64,000 nt of DNA from Pelobium manganitolerans (lineage in GTDB: Bacteria; Bacteroidota; Bacteroidia; Sphingobacteriales; Sphingobacteriaceae), in assembly GCF_003609575.1 (NCBI RefSeq), contig NZ_MBTA01000002.1, forward strand, positions 1 to 64,000, written 5' to 3'. The notes beneath the pieces were generated by a model. The model saw only the letters and a list, made by a program, of their open reading frames with translations, searched no databases and was not told the DNA's origin. This document shows, in pieces, positions 48,237-58,851 of this stretch (position 1 is the stretch's first letter; the number at the start of each line of letters is the position of its first letter). Made by a program: the position numbers and the translations under genes.

Positions 48237-48282
48237 GGTCGTAGCGAGACGATACGTCCAGTATGGGTTTCACGCTACGGCC
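48237..48282. repeat. dyad at the right edge of the Rhs island
   Basis: GGTCGTAGCG (48237-48246) and CGCTACGGCC (48273-48282) are inverted with one mismatch, separated by 26 bases that include a further GATACGTCC word. This resembles a REP-type repeat element and shares its arm with 44993-45015. Confidence 0.65.
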
Positions 48283-48352
48283 AGCTATGTGTCTCAAATT
48301 TCACATCTCCCACCACGCATTGTCTTTACTCTTTACTCCTTCCATCCTTGTT

Positions 48353-48390
48353 CCAAAAAAAAGCCTCAGCGTGTGTGCTGAGGCTTTTTT
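48353..48390 (-). terminator. terminator of pnp
   Basis: gcctcagc (48363-48370) pairs with gctgaggc (48377-48384) with a 6-base loop and T runs on both sides, so it can act in both directions. It lies right after the pnp stop. Confidence 0.88.
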
Positions 48391-48392
48391 TA

Positions 48393-50537
48393 TTAAGCGT
48401 CTTGCTTCGCTGGTTCTTTTGGAGGGCGAGGCAATAGGGCTTTTCGAGAAAGCTTCAGTTTACCTTGCTTATCAATATCCAACAATTTAACGCGCACCTC
48501 ATCTCCTACTTGGAAAATACCGTCCATTGTTTCAAAACGTTTCCAGTCGATTTCTGAAATGTGCAACAAACCGTCTTTACCCGGCATAATCTCTACAAAC
48601 GCACCAAAAGGCATAATAGATTTCACTTTACCTTCGTACACTTCGCCAACTTCTGGTTTAGCAACGATGTTTTTAATACGGGTGGTCGCTTGGTCAATCG
48701 CTGCTTTGTTGTCCGCAAAAATCTGGATGTAACCGCGGTTGTCTTTTTCTTCGATATTGATGGTAGCACCGGTCTCGCGCTGCATCTCTTGGATAATTTT
48801 ACCGCCCGGACCTATAATAGCACCGATAAATTCTTTATCAATCACCATAGAAACAATACGTGGCGCATGTGGCTTGTAATCTTCTCTTGGTTTTGATAAG
48901 GTTTTTTCAATCTCACCTAAAATATGTAAACGGCCGTCTTTTGCCTGGTCTAAAGCTTTTGATAAAACTTCGTAAGATAAACCGTTAACTTTTAAGTCCA
49001 TTTGGCAAGCGGTAATCCCTTTGGCGGTACCGGTAACTTTAAAGTCCATATCGCCCAAGTGATCCTCATCACCTAAAATATCTGATAAGATGGCATATTT
49101 ACCTGTATTTTCATCGGTAATTAAACCCATGGCAATACCGGTAACAGGCGCTTTAAGTTGTACCCCTGCATCCATTAAAGCCAATGTTCCGGCACAAACG
49201 GTAGCCATAGACGATGATCCGTTAGACTCTAAAATATCAGAAACTACGCGGATAGTGTATGGGTTTTCTTCATCAGAAGGCAACACTTTTTTAATGGCAC
49301 GCATGGCCAAGTTACCGTGGCCAACCTCTCTACGGCCTACACCGCGGTTAGGGCGAGCCTCGCCGGTAGAGAAGGCCGGAAAGTTATAGTGCAACATAAA
49401 ACGGTTGTAGCCGTTGATGAAAGCACCGTCTATCATTTGCTCATCTGCCTTAGCACCTAAAGTTACAGTTGTTAAAGATTGGGTTTCGCCACGGGTAAAA
49501 ATTGCCGAACCGTGCGCAGAAGGCAGATAGCCTACCTCGCTCCAGATTGGGCGAATTTGTGTGGTAGAACGTCCGTCTAAGCGGATGCCTTCATTTAAAA
49601 GCAATGCCCTAACAGCGTCGTACTGCACATCGTGGAAATATTTTTTAGCTAAGAATTTGGTTCCTTCGCTCGCATCCTCGCCTAAAGCTTCTAAAACCTC
49701 TGTTTGGATGGCTTTAAATTGCGATGAACGGTCGTCTTTACCTAAATTAGATTTTGCAACTGCGTAAACTTTATCGTAAGTATCTTTAGTGATTTTTGCT
49801 TTTAATTCTAAATCACTGTCTTCATGGCTATACGTGCGCTTTTCGGTTTTGCCCACTAAACGGGTAAGCTCCTCTTGTGCGGCAACTTGCTTTTTGATAG
49901 CTTCGTGCGCAAATTGGATGGCTTCTACTAATTCTGCCTCAGAAATCTCGTCAGACTCGCCCTCAACCATGTTGATGTCTTTGGCAGAACCTGCCACGAT
50001 AAACTCTAAGCTGGCACGCTCAAGATCTGTACGGCTAGGGTTAATTACCAACTGACCGTCAATTTTAGCTACACGCACCTCAGAAATTGGCCCGTTAAAC
50101 GGGATGTCTGAAACTGCTATGGCGGCCGAAGCGGCTAAACCGGCTAAAGCATCGGGCATAATGTCTTTGTCGGACGATATTAAAGAAATCATCACTTGGG
50201 TTTCTGCGTGATAATCTTCTGGGAATAAAGGACGTAAAGCCCTATCTACTAATCTGGAAATCAGAACCTCGTAATCAGAAAGGCGAGCCTCTCTTCTTAA
50301 AAAACCTCCTGGAATACGTCCGCTTGCGGCATATTTTTCTTGATAGTCAACGGATAAAGGAAGGAAGTCGACACCTTCTTTTGCATCTTTATTACTAACA
50401 ACAGTGGCTAAAAGCATGGTATCGCCTTGTTTCACGACTACTGATCCGTCGGCCTGTTTGGCCAATTTCCCAGTTTCGATCTCAATGATACGGCCTTCGC
50501 CTAAATCAATCGACTGTTTAATTACATTTAAACTCAT
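48393..50537 (-). CDS. pnp: polyribonucleotide nucleotidyltransferase (PNPase)
   Basis: A 714-residue phosphorolytic 3'-5' exoribonuclease. Two RNase PH-like domains ([12 protein letters not shown] early; [13 protein letters not shown] and [13 protein letters not shown] in the second), an all-helical linker, a KH domain ([14 protein letters not shown]) and an S1 domain ([18 protein letters not shown]) in the usual order. It degrades mRNA and matures stable RNA. In many bacteria rpsO lies upstream; not here. It has its own -7 box and terminator. Confidence 0.98.
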   Translation of the reverse strand: MSLNVIKQSIDLGEGRIIEIETGKLAKQADGSVVVKQGDTMLLATVVSNKDAKEGVDFLPLSVDYQEKYAASGRIPGGFLRREARLSDYEVLISRLVDRALRPLFPEDYHAETQVMISLISSDKDIMPDALAGLAASAAIAVSDIPFNGPISEVRVAKIDGQLVINPSRTDLERASLEFIVAGSAKDINMVEGESDEISEAELVEAIQFAHEAIKKQVAAQEELTRLVGKTEKRTYSHEDSDLELKAKITKDTYDKVYAVAKSNLGKDDRSSQFKAIQTEVLEALGEDASEGTKFLAKKYFHDVQYDAVRALLLNEGIRLDGRSTTQIRPIWSEVGYLPSAHGSAIFTRGETQSLTTVTLGAKADEQMIDGAFINGYNRFMLHYNFPAFSTGEARPNRGVGRREVGHGNLAMRAIKKVLPSDEENPYTIRVVSDILESNGSSSMATVCAGTLALMDAGVQLKAPVTGIAMGLITDENTGKYAILSDILGDEDHLGDMDFKVTGTAKGITACQMDLKVNGLSYEVLSKALDQAKDGRLHILGEIEKTLSKPREDYKPHAPRIVSMVIDKEFIGAIIGPGGKIIQEMQRETGATINIEEKDNRGYIQIFADNKAAIDQATTRIKNIVAKPEVGEVYEGKVKSIMPFGAFVEIMPGKDGLLHISEIDWKRFETMDGIFQVGDEVRVKLLDIDKQGKLKLSRKALLPRPPKEPAKQDA

Positions 50538-50556
50538 ATATTATTTTTTATCGGTG

Positions 50557-50564
50557 CAAAAGTA
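50557..50564 (-). promoter_or_regulatory. -7 box of the pnp promoter
   Basis: TACTTTTG followed by CACC on the minus strand, 20 bp upstream of the pnp ATG. No TTG is seen at the ideal -33 distance. Confidence 0.6.
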
Positions 50565-50830
50565 CGTTTTTATCTCTGTATTTTGGGAGGCCTATAAAAA
50601 ATGTTTGCGCTTTTACAAGGAGAAGGGAATTTATTTGTGTTTTGTAGGTAAATGATTTTTTTAAACGGTTCTAGCTCCAAGGGTTTGCTTGGTAACGAGT
50701 GCGTGCGGATTGTGTTAGTACGAAGATTAAACTTCCGAAGTTTAGCTACTAAACGTTTCCAGTTTTTGGATTTTAATTTTTACTTCGCTAGCGAGCGCCG
50801 GCGAGTGCCAAGAAAGAGCAAAAAAAACTG

Positions 50831-52324
50831 TTACTTCGGCAACAACTCCTTTAATACCTGTGGCATATTTTTAATTAGCGCCGTTGCGGGCACCACCAGC
50901 ATACTTTGTGCAAGTTGCTCTCCGGCATAACCGTGGCTAAACACGGCCAGCTGTATGGCTTTTTCCACTTCGTAACCTTGCGAAATAAGGCTGGCAATGA
51001 TCCCCGTAAGCGCATCGCCCATACCTCCGCTGGCCATAGCAGGCGAGCCAGATGAGTTGAAGTAACAAATACCGCCGGGCGAAAAAATCATGGTATAACG
51101 GTTTTTCAGTACTATAAAGGCCTTCAGTTCTTTTGCTTGTCGCCTAGCGGTTTCTATACGTTGCCACCAACTGTTGTGCGTACCAAATAAACGGTCGAAC
51201 TCTTTCATATGCGGGGTAAAAACAGAATGCTCGGGCACCATCTGCAACAGCTCTGGGTGCTTGCTTAATAGGTTAATGGCATCTGCATCTATCACCATCG
51301 GCTTTTTAAAACCGTTTAAAATCTGTTTAAGTAAGCCTAAAGCTTCCTCGTGTGTGCCTAATCCCGGCCCAATAGCTACTACACTGTATTTTTCAAAATC
51401 CGCATCGCTTAAATCCTCGCGGTTAAAATACATGGCTTCGGGCAAACGCGTATTTAATGCTGTTAAGCCCGAAGATGGGATCATTGCCGAGGTTAAACCA
51501 GCGCCGGCTTTTACACAGGCTTCGGTGCATATGAGCGCCGCGCCCATGGTTTCCTTCGCTCCTGCCACAATTAGCGAATGTCCTAGCAGGCCTTTGTGCT
51601 CAAAAGGTTGACGCGCTTTTATAAAACGTTGCACCCCACCCTTCCAAAGCCAGTAATAAGGCGAAGGCGTGCTTTGGATATAATTCTCGTCAAGGCCGAT
51701 GTTTGCTACTTTCCAATCTTTGATGTAGGGACCAGAAATAGGCAATAAGAAATTTAATTTCGGACGTTGAAATGTGACCACAAAATCCGATTTAACAATG
51801 ACGGCATCTGCAAATTCCCCTTCGCATGGCATCCCGCTTGGTACATCTACGGATACTTTATAAGCCGAAAGCTGATTCATTTTTTTAACCAGTTCCCGGT
51901 ATTCGCCCTGCAAGGGGCGGTTTAATCCCGACCCAAAAAGGGCATCAATCACAAAATCTGCATTGTAAGAATCTAAATCTGCCGCGTGTTTTAGGTAAAA
52001 AATGGAAACGTCTTTCTCTTGCAGGCGCTCCAAATTGAGCTCAAAATCTTCGGAAGCATTCTCGCTGAAATCGGCAATATAGGTTTGTATCTGCTGGTAA
52101 CCTTCGTCAAACAACAAGCGCGAAATAGCTAAACCATCGCCTCCATTATTGCCTCTGCCACAAAAAATCAATACACTTTTTTTCCTGTCGGGAAAGCGGT
52201 CGATAAAAATTTTAACAAAGGCATGTGACGCCCTTTCCATTAATTCCGAAGATTCAATAGGCTCATTCTCAATGGTGTATCTCTCGGCTTCTCGGCTTTG
52301 CGCGGCGGTCAGTAATTTCAGCAT
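50831..52324 (-). CDS. nnr: bifunctional NAD(P)H-hydrate epimerase and ADP-dependent dehydratase
   Basis: About 497 residues, two fused enzymes repairing damaged NAD(P)H hydrates. The N-terminal YjeF_N epimerase has VLIFCGRGNNGGDGLAI and FVIDALFGSGLNRP; the C-terminal ribokinase-like dehydratase has VAIGPGLGTHEEA, VIDADAINLL, FTPHMKEFDRL and ASGGMGDALTG. Fusion is common in bacteria. The start MLKLLTAAQ at 52324 is preferred to an ATG 15 bp earlier. The 290 bp between this gene and pnp show nothing beyond the pnp promoter. Confidence 0.95.
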   Translation of the reverse strand: MLKLLTAAQSREAERYTIENEPIESSELMERASHAFVKIFIDRFPDRKKSVLIFCGRGNNGGDGLAISRLLFDEGYQQIQTYIADFSENASEDFELNLERLQEKDVSIFYLKHAADLDSYNADFVIDALFGSGLNRPLQGEYRELVKKMNQLSAYKVSVDVPSGMPCEGEFADAVIVKSDFVVTFQRPKLNFLLPISGPYIKDWKVANIGLDENYIQSTPSPYYWLWKGGVQRFIKARQPFEHKGLLGHSLIVAGAKETMGAALICTEACVKAGAGLTSAMIPSSGLTALNTRLPEAMYFNREDLSDADFEKYSVVAIGPGLGTHEEALGLLKQILNGFKKPMVIDADAINLLSKHPELLQMVPEHSVFTPHMKEFDRLFGTHNSWWQRIETARRQAKELKAFIVLKNRYTMIFSPGGICYFNSSGSPAMASGGMGDALTGIIASLISQGYEVEKAIQLAVFSHGYAGEQLAQSMLVVPATALIKNMPQVLKELLPK

Positions 52325-52511
52325 AGTTAGCGTCAACAAGGTTTCTGATATATATCGATTTGGATTATCCCAAACCTATAATAAATTAAAATAATCAGAC
52401 AATTATTTACCCAAATAAAATGCCAATATTTTGTGTAAATACAATCCATTTCGTGGACCGGTTATTTTCATAAAAGACAACCAAATTGGCTTTGTGTACG
52501 TATACACCCGC

Positions 52512-54836
52512 ATGAAAATTAAACGTGAAGATTTTAATCTATTTGTACACCAAAAGGATGAAAAGCACAAAATCACACAAATATCGTTAGTTGCCATTAC
52601 GGTGGCTGCTTTTATGGCAGTAGGCTTATTATTATTAGGACTTGCTTTACCGGCTTACAACATCATTGCGTTCTGTATAGTTGCTTCAATTGTGGCAATA
52701 CTATATTTTGAAGGGAAAATTAAAGAGATAGCACTTATTAATACCATCATTGCAAATGTTTTTATCACCTCCGGGATTGTACTACATGGGCTAAAGGGTG
52801 GGGGCTACCTCTATTTTTTCGCATTTTATATGGGCCTCCCCCATATTTTTAGCACTGATAAACCTCATCAGAAAAAGCTTTTTTTCTGTTATTTACTTAC
52901 AACCGTCTGCTTGCTTGGATGTTTGTTTTTTGTTCCAGAACGTAGCGTATGGGAAAATTATAACGAGGAGGTATATAAAAAATCATTTTACGTTAATTGT
53001 GTCGCTGCAATTGCTATGTGCATGGGTTTTTCTTATAAAGGAGTTGTTTTTGCTCGGCAACATGCGGCGCGTTTATTTCACCAGAAAGAGAAAGCTTTAA
53101 AACTAAATACTTTGTTAGCAGAAAAATCTGCTGAATTAAGTCGTCAAGCATTAGTTTTACAGCGTGCGAACGAAGATTTACAGGCACAATCTGAAGAGCT
53201 ACAGGCCCAGGCAGAGGAGTTACAAGTGCAATCTGAAGAGTTGCAGGCGCAGACAGAGGAACTGGCCGACAAAAACGACCAACTTTTAAAAGAGCGACAA
53301 CGCGCCGATGAGGCCAATGCAGCCAAGAGCATTTTTTTGGCCAATATGAGCCATGAAATCCGCACGCCCATGAACGGCATTTTGGGCATGAGCCATTTAC
53401 TGAGTGATACTGCCCTTGATGATGAGCAAAGAGAGTATGTAAAAATCATCAACAGCAGTAGCGATGCACTAGTGAGTATCATCAACGATATTTTAGATTA
53501 TTCAAAAATAGAATCGGGAAACCTAAAAATAGAAAGTTACCCATATCAATTACATGAGGGCATAGAGGGTGTTTTAGATTTGTTTGCCACCAAAGCTTGC
53601 GAAAAAGGTATTGATTTAGTGTACGATATTGACCCAGACGTACCTAAAACGATTGTTACAGACGGACTGCGTTTAAGGCAGATTTTAATTAATTTGGTGG
53701 GCAATGCCCTTAAATTTACTTCCAAAGGCGAGGTTTTTATAAAAGTTAGCAAAAAACCATCGGCCACGGCCGAATGCCAGATTTGCTTTGCCATCCGCGA
53801 TAGCGGCATTGGTATCCCGGCCGAAAAAGTTTCACAGCTTTTTGACGCGTTTATGCAAGTGGACGCCTCTACAACGCGCAAATACGGCGGTACAGGCTTA
53901 GGATTGTCCATCAGCAAGTTTTTGATTGAACTATTAGGTGGCGAGATTGAGGTGGAGAGCAAGCTCAACGAGGGCGCAACGTTTTCGTTTTACATTAGCG
54001 CTACTGCTATTCAAGAAGAACATGAAACCGCCCCTCCCGTGGATTTACCGAATGCAGTTTTATTGGTGGACGATAATGAAACCTTGCGAGAGGTGAGCAA
54101 GAAGTGGTTTGAGGAGCTGGAGCTGAAATTAAGCACTGCCTCCAACGGCAAAGAAGCTTTGGATATTTTGGAGCGAGGCGGCGTTTTTGATTTAGTGATT
54201 ACGGACAAGATAATGCTGGGGATGGACGGCGTTGAATTGCTGCAACAGATCCGCCATAAACAAACCGATCTGCCTGTCGTTTTAACCGACTATCCGCGTG
54301 CGTCAACCTCTAAAGCACAACTGGCTGCTTTTTCCGATTATTTGCCGAAACCCATTAAAAAACATCGGCTAATACATTTGCTTAAATCATTTAAGGGTAC
54401 ACCTATTAGGGAAAAAACAGCTGTAAAAAAAGCGTATGATGCGGATTTTTCGAAACAGCACCCCCTGGAAATTTTAATTGCCGAAGACAATTTGATTAAC
54501 CAAAAACTGGCCGAGCGGGTACTACAGAAACTGGGCTATTCCCCAAAATTAGCCAATAACGGCGCCGAAGCTTTAGAAGCCTGCCGAAACAAAAATTTTG
54601 ATGTGGTATTAATGGATATGCTGATGCCCGAAATGGACGGCTTAACGGCCACGCGCCTTATCAGAAATACGCTTCCGCAACAGCCAAAAATTATTGCCAT
54701 GACGGCCAATGCCATGCCACAAGATCGCGAAGCTTGTTTACAAGCGGGGATGGACGACTACATTTCTAAACCTTTTAAGTTGGATGATTTAACCAACGCA
54801 TTAAGCACGGCCGCAAAGGAAACTCATGAGCGCTAA
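52512..54836 (+). CDS. hybrid histidine kinase with two receiver domains
   Basis: About 774 residues. Five or six membrane helices (residues about 20-190) are followed by a Gln/Glu-rich heptad coiled-coil built from EELQAQ units, a HisKA domain with H281 in [11 protein letters not shown], an HATPase domain ([32 protein letters not shown]), then two receivers: D565 (VITDKIM) and D702 ([12 protein letters not shown]). There is no DNA-binding output and no separate regulator nearby, so phosphate probably passes through a histidine phosphotransfer protein elsewhere. The long coiled-coil should carry the membrane signal. The start at 52512 avoids an unlikely extension. Confidence 0.92.
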   Translation: MKIKREDFNLFVHQKDEKHKITQISLVAITVAAFMAVGLLLLGLALPAYNIIAFCIVASIVAILYFEGKIKEIALINTIIANVFITSGIVLHGLKGGGYLYFFAFYMGLPHIFSTDKPHQKKLFFCYLLTTVCLLGCLFFVPERSVWENYNEEVYKKSFYVNCVAAIAMCMGFSYKGVVFARQHAARLFHQKEKALKLNTLLAEKSAELSRQALVLQRANEDLQAQSEELQAQAEELQVQSEELQAQTEELADKNDQLLKERQRADEANAAKSIFLANMSHEIRTPMNGILGMSHLLSDTALDDEQREYVKIINSSSDALVSIINDILDYSKIESGNLKIESYPYQLHEGIEGVLDLFATKACEKGIDLVYDIDPDVPKTIVTDGLRLRQILINLVGNALKFTSKGEVFIKVSKKPSATAECQICFAIRDSGIGIPAEKVSQLFDAFMQVDASTTRKYGGTGLGLSISKFLIELLGGEIEVESKLNEGATFSFYISATAIQEEHETAPPVDLPNAVLLVDDNETLREVSKKWFEELELKLSTASNGKEALDILERGGVFDLVITDKIMLGMDGVELLQQIRHKQTDLPVVLTDYPRASTSKAQLAAFSDYLPKPIKKHRLIHLLKSFKGTPIREKTAVKKAYDADFSKQHPLEILIAEDNLINQKLAERVLQKLGYSPKLANNGAEALEACRNKNFDVVLMDMLMPEMDGLTATRLIRNTLPQQPKIIAMTANAMPQDREACLQAGMDDYISKPFKLDDLTNALSTAAKETHER

Positions 54837-54902
54837 ACATTACTAGCTTCTGAAAATTACGTCTTGTTGACTGGCTAAACCCACGAAGCAAAAATTTAAA
54901 AT

Positions 54903-54910
54903 TATCTTTG
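54903..54910 (+). promoter_or_regulatory. -7 box of the mnmA promoter
   Basis: TATCTTTG followed by C, 17 bp before the mnmA ATG. The -33 element is unclear. The leader would be very short. Confidence 0.5.
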
Positions 54911-54926
54911 CAAAAATTTTAAGGGA

Positions 54927-56015
54927 ATGAGCAAGCACGGTAGAATTTTGGTGGCCATGAGTGGCGGTGTGGACAGTTCTGTAGCAGCAGTGATGTTGCA
55001 CGAGCAGGGTTATGAGGTAATTGGCCTAACCATGAAGACTTGGGATTATGCCTCAGCTGGTGCAAACTCTAAAGAAACCGGCTGTTGTAGCCTCGACTCT
55101 ATTAACGATGCGCGGGCCTTAGCCGTGGGTTACGGAATGCCACATTATATATTGGATATCAGGGATGAGTTTGGCGATTTTGTGATTGACAATTTTGTGG
55201 ATGAATATTTGGCCGGCAGAACCCCAAACCCTTGCGTTTTGTGCAATACCCACATTAAATGGGAAGCGCTTTTAAAACGTGCAGATAAGCTGGACTGCGA
55301 ATTTATTGCCACTGGACACTACGCAAATATCCGCTTACAGGATAACGGGCGCTACGTAATTTCAAAAGGTAAGGATGAAAATAAAGATCAGTCTTACGTG
55401 CTGTGGGGCGTATCGCAAAAAAACCTGGCACGCACGCGTTTCCCTCTAGGTTCTTTTACCAAAGCAGAAATACGTCAAATGGCTTTGGATATGGGACAAC
55501 AAGAGCTGGCCAACAAAAGCGAGAGCTACGAAATTTGCTTTGTGCCTGACAATGATTACCGCGCATTTTTGAAACACCGCGTGCCAGATTTAGAAGCTGA
55601 GGTTGATGGCGGAGATTTTGTGCTGACAAACGGCACCAAAGTAGGCAAGCATAAAGGCTACCCATTTTATACCATTGGCCAACGCCGTGGTTTGGGCATA
55701 GCCCTTGGCCAACCTATGTTTGTAACCCAAATTATGCCCGAGAGCAATACGGTGGTTTTAGGTACCGAGGATGAACTGCAACGCAGCGAAGCGATGGTGC
55801 GTAACTTAAATCTGATTAAATACGAAAGTATTCCCGAGCCTTTAGAGGCAATTACAAAAATCCGTTATAAAGATGCAGGTGCTATGAGCCATATCCAACA
55901 AATTGGTGAGCATATGAAAGTAAACTTTGCACATGCGGTTTATGGCGTGGCACCGGGGCAATCGGCAGTTTTTTATGAGGGGAACGATTTGCTGGGCGGC
56001 GGTTTTTTGATGTAG
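54927..56015 (+). CDS. mnmA: tRNA-specific 2-thiouridylase MnmA
   Basis: A 362-residue ATP-dependent enzyme that puts sulfur on U34 of tRNAs for Glu, Gln and Lys. PP-loop SGGVDSS at residues 12-18; catalytic cysteine C106 in NPCVLCN; resolving cysteine C204 in EICFVPD; IGQRRGLG near residue 250. C103, two residues before VLC, makes a CxxC not found in E. coli MnmA (NPDVLC). Single gene with a short leader; a hairpin repeat follows. Confidence 0.97.
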   Translation: MSKHGRILVAMSGGVDSSVAAVMLHEQGYEVIGLTMKTWDYASAGANSKETGCCSLDSINDARALAVGYGMPHYILDIRDEFGDFVIDNFVDEYLAGRTPNPCVLCNTHIKWEALLKRADKLDCEFIATGHYANIRLQDNGRYVISKGKDENKDQSYVLWGVSQKNLARTRFPLGSFTKAEIRQMALDMGQQELANKSESYEICFVPDNDYRAFLKHRVPDLEAEVDGGDFVLTNGTKVGKHKGYPFYTIGQRRGLGIALGQPMFVTQIMPESNTVVLGTEDELQRSEAMVRNLNLIKYESIPEPLEAITKIRYKDAGAMSHIQQIGEHMKVNFAHAVYGVAPGQSAVFYEGNDLLGGGFLM

Positions 56016-56019
56016 GAAG

Positions 56020-56053
56020 CCTCTCCCCCGGCCCTCTCCGGAGGAGAGGGGAG
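56020..56053. repeat. CT-rich/GA-rich hairpin repeat after mnmA
   Basis: ccctctcc (56032-56039) pairs with ggagaggg (56043-56050) with a 3-base loop, and a second ctctcc word precedes it. No T run follows. It looks like a dispersed intergenic repeat of Bacteroidota rather than a classical terminator; it may still protect the mnmA mRNA end. Confidence 0.6.
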
Positions 56054-56163
56054 CATATTGAGTGTTAAAATAAATAACGGTTTTTGGCAGCATTCCAAGA
56101 TGTTGTGGATAGGATTGAAAATCCTGATTTAAACCTATATATTTAAGGCTATATTTAATTCTG

Positions 56164-56835
56164 ATGCGTAAATTTTTAGCTCTGGCATTTGGCATTTGCC
56201 TGTTTTGCTTTTCTTGCACCAAAGAACATAACGCGCCCCCTGTTAATTTAGAGCCGGAATTTTACCCCCTAGAGCTGGGCTGGGTGTATATTTATGATGT
56301 AGATTCGGCGAATTACGACCATTTTACTCCAGAATTTTATAAGTATCAAATCAAGGATAGCGTGGCAGATACTTTTATGGATTTAACGGGTGCCACCAAT
56401 TACCGTATTGAACGCTATAAACGTTTGAACGAAAATTCGCCTTGGGCTATTCAGCAGGTATTTTCCCGAAATAAAAGCTTGCGCGCGGCAGAAGAGTTTA
56501 TCGGTAATCAGCGTTTTGTAAGGCTGATTTTTCCGCCTAAAGCAGGTAGCGTATGGAACGGCAACTCTAAAAACACGCTTGGCGAGCAAGATTATGTGAT
56601 TGAAGCTGAAGTTGCCCCGCTCCAGTTAAACGGATTTGAGTTTGACAGTACGGTTACCGTTAAAGAAATTGACGAATTTAATTTAATTGAGGAAGACTTA
56701 GCGCTCTCTGTTTATGCGAAACATGTTGGCTTAGTCCAAAAAACAGTTACCAGTATCGGCAAAAATATCGAGAATGGAAAAACCACTAGTGGTAAAGTGT
56801 ACAGCTACAAGTTGGTTGAAATTAAAAAACCTTAA
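56164..56835 (+). CDS. lipoprotein of unknown function
   Basis: A 223-residue protein with a lipoprotein signal (LFCFSC). The mature part is beta-rich with aromatic residues (FYPLELGWVYIYDVDS, FPPKAGSVWNG, DYVIEAEVA) and resembles small secreted Bacteroidota proteins. I do not recognise a named family. It is monocistronic and overlaps the DUF421 gene tail to tail by 4 bp. Confidence 0.7.
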   Translation: MRKFLALAFGICLFCFSCTKEHNAPPVNLEPEFYPLELGWVYIYDVDSANYDHFTPEFYKYQIKDSVADTFMDLTGATNYRIERYKRLNENSPWAIQQVFSRNKSLRAAEEFIGNQRFVRLIFPPKAGSVWNGNSKNTLGEQDYVIEAEVAPLQLNGFEFDSTVTVKEIDEFNLIEEDLALSVYAKHVGLVQKTVTSIGKNIENGKTTSGKVYSYKLVEIKKP

Positions 56836-57389
56836 CCTTTTTCGGGGTTCTTCATTTGCGTTTCTGCGTCCCAGTGCGGGTCGCTTAAATTTTGTTCTTT
56901 ACCGGATATTTTAGTGACAGTAATTTCGCCATTACGTTCCATATAAACTTTATCTACCTTTTCCAAATCATCGCTTGATAAATATTTGCGTACCGTTGGC
57001 AATACATCATCTTTGTTTACCAGCGCTTTATCTAAATTTCTGTCGATAAACTTCCGGTTTTTATACAGCAGAATTTCTTTCCCCTCGGTGATATTTCTTA
57101 GCCAAGTATGATGGACCGTTACCCAAGCAAACAAGCGGTGCAATAAAACGATAAGCAAACAACTTACGATTACCGGCACAAAGGGCGAAGCGCCTACCAC
57201 TCCCCTGCTTAAAATGCTTCCCAATAAAATGGAGATGATTAAATCGAGCGGGGTTTTTAAGCCAAAAGAACGCCGACCAGAAACGCGCAATAATAGCAGT
57301 GCCAAGAAAAAAACCACAAAGCTGCGGGCGCACATGTTGCCAACAGTCAAATGCTTTCCTACTCCAAATATGGCATGTAACGTTTCCAT
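56832..57389 (-). CDS. DUF421 (YetF-like) membrane protein
   Basis: About 185 residues: three membrane helices (FFLALLLLRVSGRR, LIISILLGSILSRG, VSCLLIVLLHRLFAW) and a C-terminal cytoplasmic domain with the DUF421 look (GKEILLYKNRKFIDRNL, MERNGEITVTK). YetF-type proteins are of uncertain function, some linked to spore germination in bacilli. The open frame extends 69 bp further; METLHAIFG at 57389 is the likely start. Confidence 0.8.
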   Translation of the reverse strand: METLHAIFGVGKHLTVGNMCARSFVVFFLALLLLRVSGRRSFGLKTPLDLIISILLGSILSRGVVGASPFVPVIVSCLLIVLLHRLFAWVTVHHTWLRNITEGKEILLYKNRKFIDRNLDKALVNKDDVLPTVRKYLSSDDLEKVDKVYMERNGEITVTKISGKEQNLSDPHWDAETQMKNPEKG

Positions 57390-57455
57390 AGTGATACAAA
57401 AACGCAAATAAAATGCCATACAGCGTATTTTCCGGCTAAAGCCGAAACAGAGAAT

Positions 57456-57489
57456 CAAAAAAAATCCCCAACCTATTTAGCTGGGGATT
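57456..57489 (-). terminator. terminator of galM
   Basis: aatcccca (57463-57470) pairs with tggggatt (57482-57489), followed on the minus strand by eight T. It lies 22 bp after the galM stop. Confidence 0.88.
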
Positions 57490-57511
57490 TACGATTATTT
57501 TAGCGCTATGT

Positions 57512-58678
57512 CTACTTGGTGCTAAACTTATAGATAGAGGTGGTTTTGTAAGTGTCGCCCGGTTTCAACTCTGTTGAAGGGAAATCTTTGTGATTTGGCG
57601 AATCTGGAAAATGTTGTGTTTCTAAACAAAAAGCAGTGCGATAATCGTCTTTCACGCCGTTTTTGAAAGTGTTACTGCCGTTCATAAAGTTACCAGAGTA
57701 AAACTGCAAGCCCGGTTCTTCGGTGTAAACATCCATCACAATACCCGATTTATCGCCCGTTACAGTTGCCGCGTGGTTCATTCCCATAGCTTTAGTGCCG
57801 TTTAATACGTAATTATGGTCGTAACCTTTGCCATATTTCAGTTGTTGGTTATCGGCATTTATCCTCTCGCCAATGGTTGTTGGCTTGGTAAAATCAAACG
57901 GTGTGCCTGCAACTTTTTCAATCCCGGTAGGAATTAAGCCCGAATCAACCGGTGTGTATTCATCCGCGTAAATCTGCAAGGTATGGTCTAAAATAGTTCC
58001 GCTTCCTTCGCCATTCAAGTTAAAATAAGCGTGGTTAGTTAAGTTTACGATAGTCTTTTTATCGGTTGTGGCCTCATAATCCATTTTCAACTCGTTATCA
58101 TCGGTTAAACTATAAGTTACCTTCACATTTAAATTTCCAGGATAGCCTTCTTCGCCGTCTTTAGATAAATAGCTCAAAATCAAGGTATGGTCGTTTGGCT
58201 GGCTGGCATCCCAAACTTTTGTTTTAAAACCATTTGTACCGCCGTGCAAAGAGTTTACCCCGTCGTTTATATTTGCCTGATACTCTTTGCCGTCAATAGT
58301 AAATTTCCCTTTAGCTATGCGGTTCCCAAACCGTCCAATAGTTGCGCCGTAAAAACCGTCTGTAGGTTGCTGGTACGCATCGGCACTGCCAAAACCCACA
58401 ACAACATCTGTTAATTTACCCGCACTATCTGGCACCATTAAACTGATGATGCGGCCTCCTAAATTGGTGAAAACCGCCTTCATGTTATTTTTATTGGTAA
58501 GGGTGTACAATTTAACTGCTTTGCCGTTAATTGTGGTATCGAATTTTGCACTATCAATGGTAACTAGGTTTACCGAATCTTGTGCGGTGTCTGTGGCGGT
58601 TTTGTTGTTGCTGCAAGCGCTCAAAACGGCCAAGCTAGTTGCCGAGGCAAATAGCAGAGATTTCATTGTTGCTTTCAT
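57512..58678 (-). CDS. galM: aldose 1-epimerase (mutarotase) lipoprotein
   Basis: A 388-residue galactose mutarotase-like enzyme interconverting anomers of aldoses. A lipobox (LAVLSAC) makes it a lipoprotein, likely periplasmic, as is frequent in Bacteroidota. Catalytic residues: H216 in NLTNHAYFN and E353 in CLETQHFPD; substrate loop FGNRIAKGKF and YDHNYVLNG. It is single and ends at a strong terminator. Confidence 0.95.
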   Translation of the reverse strand: MKATMKSLLFASATSLAVLSACSNNKTATDTAQDSVNLVTIDSAKFDTTINGKAVKLYTLTNKNNMKAVFTNLGGRIISLMVPDSAGKLTDVVVGFGSADAYQQPTDGFYGATIGRFGNRIAKGKFTIDGKEYQANINDGVNSLHGGTNGFKTKVWDASQPNDHTLILSYLSKDGEEGYPGNLNVKVTYSLTDDNELKMDYEATTDKKTIVNLTNHAYFNLNGEGSGTILDHTLQIYADEYTPVDSGLIPTGIEKVAGTPFDFTKPTTIGERINADNQQLKYGKGYDHNYVLNGTKAMGMNHAATVTGDKSGIVMDVYTEEPGLQFYSGNFMNGSNTFKNGVKDDYRTAFCLETQHFPDSPNHKDFPSTELKPGDTYKTTSIYKFSTK

Positions 58679-58851
58679 TGTTTTTTTGGATTCTGATATG
58701 ATTAAGGTTGTTAAAATTGTTTTATTAAATGAAGATTTATTAATTGTCGGAAATACAAGAATAATAAATTTTGGAAAGAAATGAGCGCATTTTGCCTGTT
58801 AAAACGATATATTTGATTGCTACCGCACCAAAAAGTATAAATTGCTAAGCC

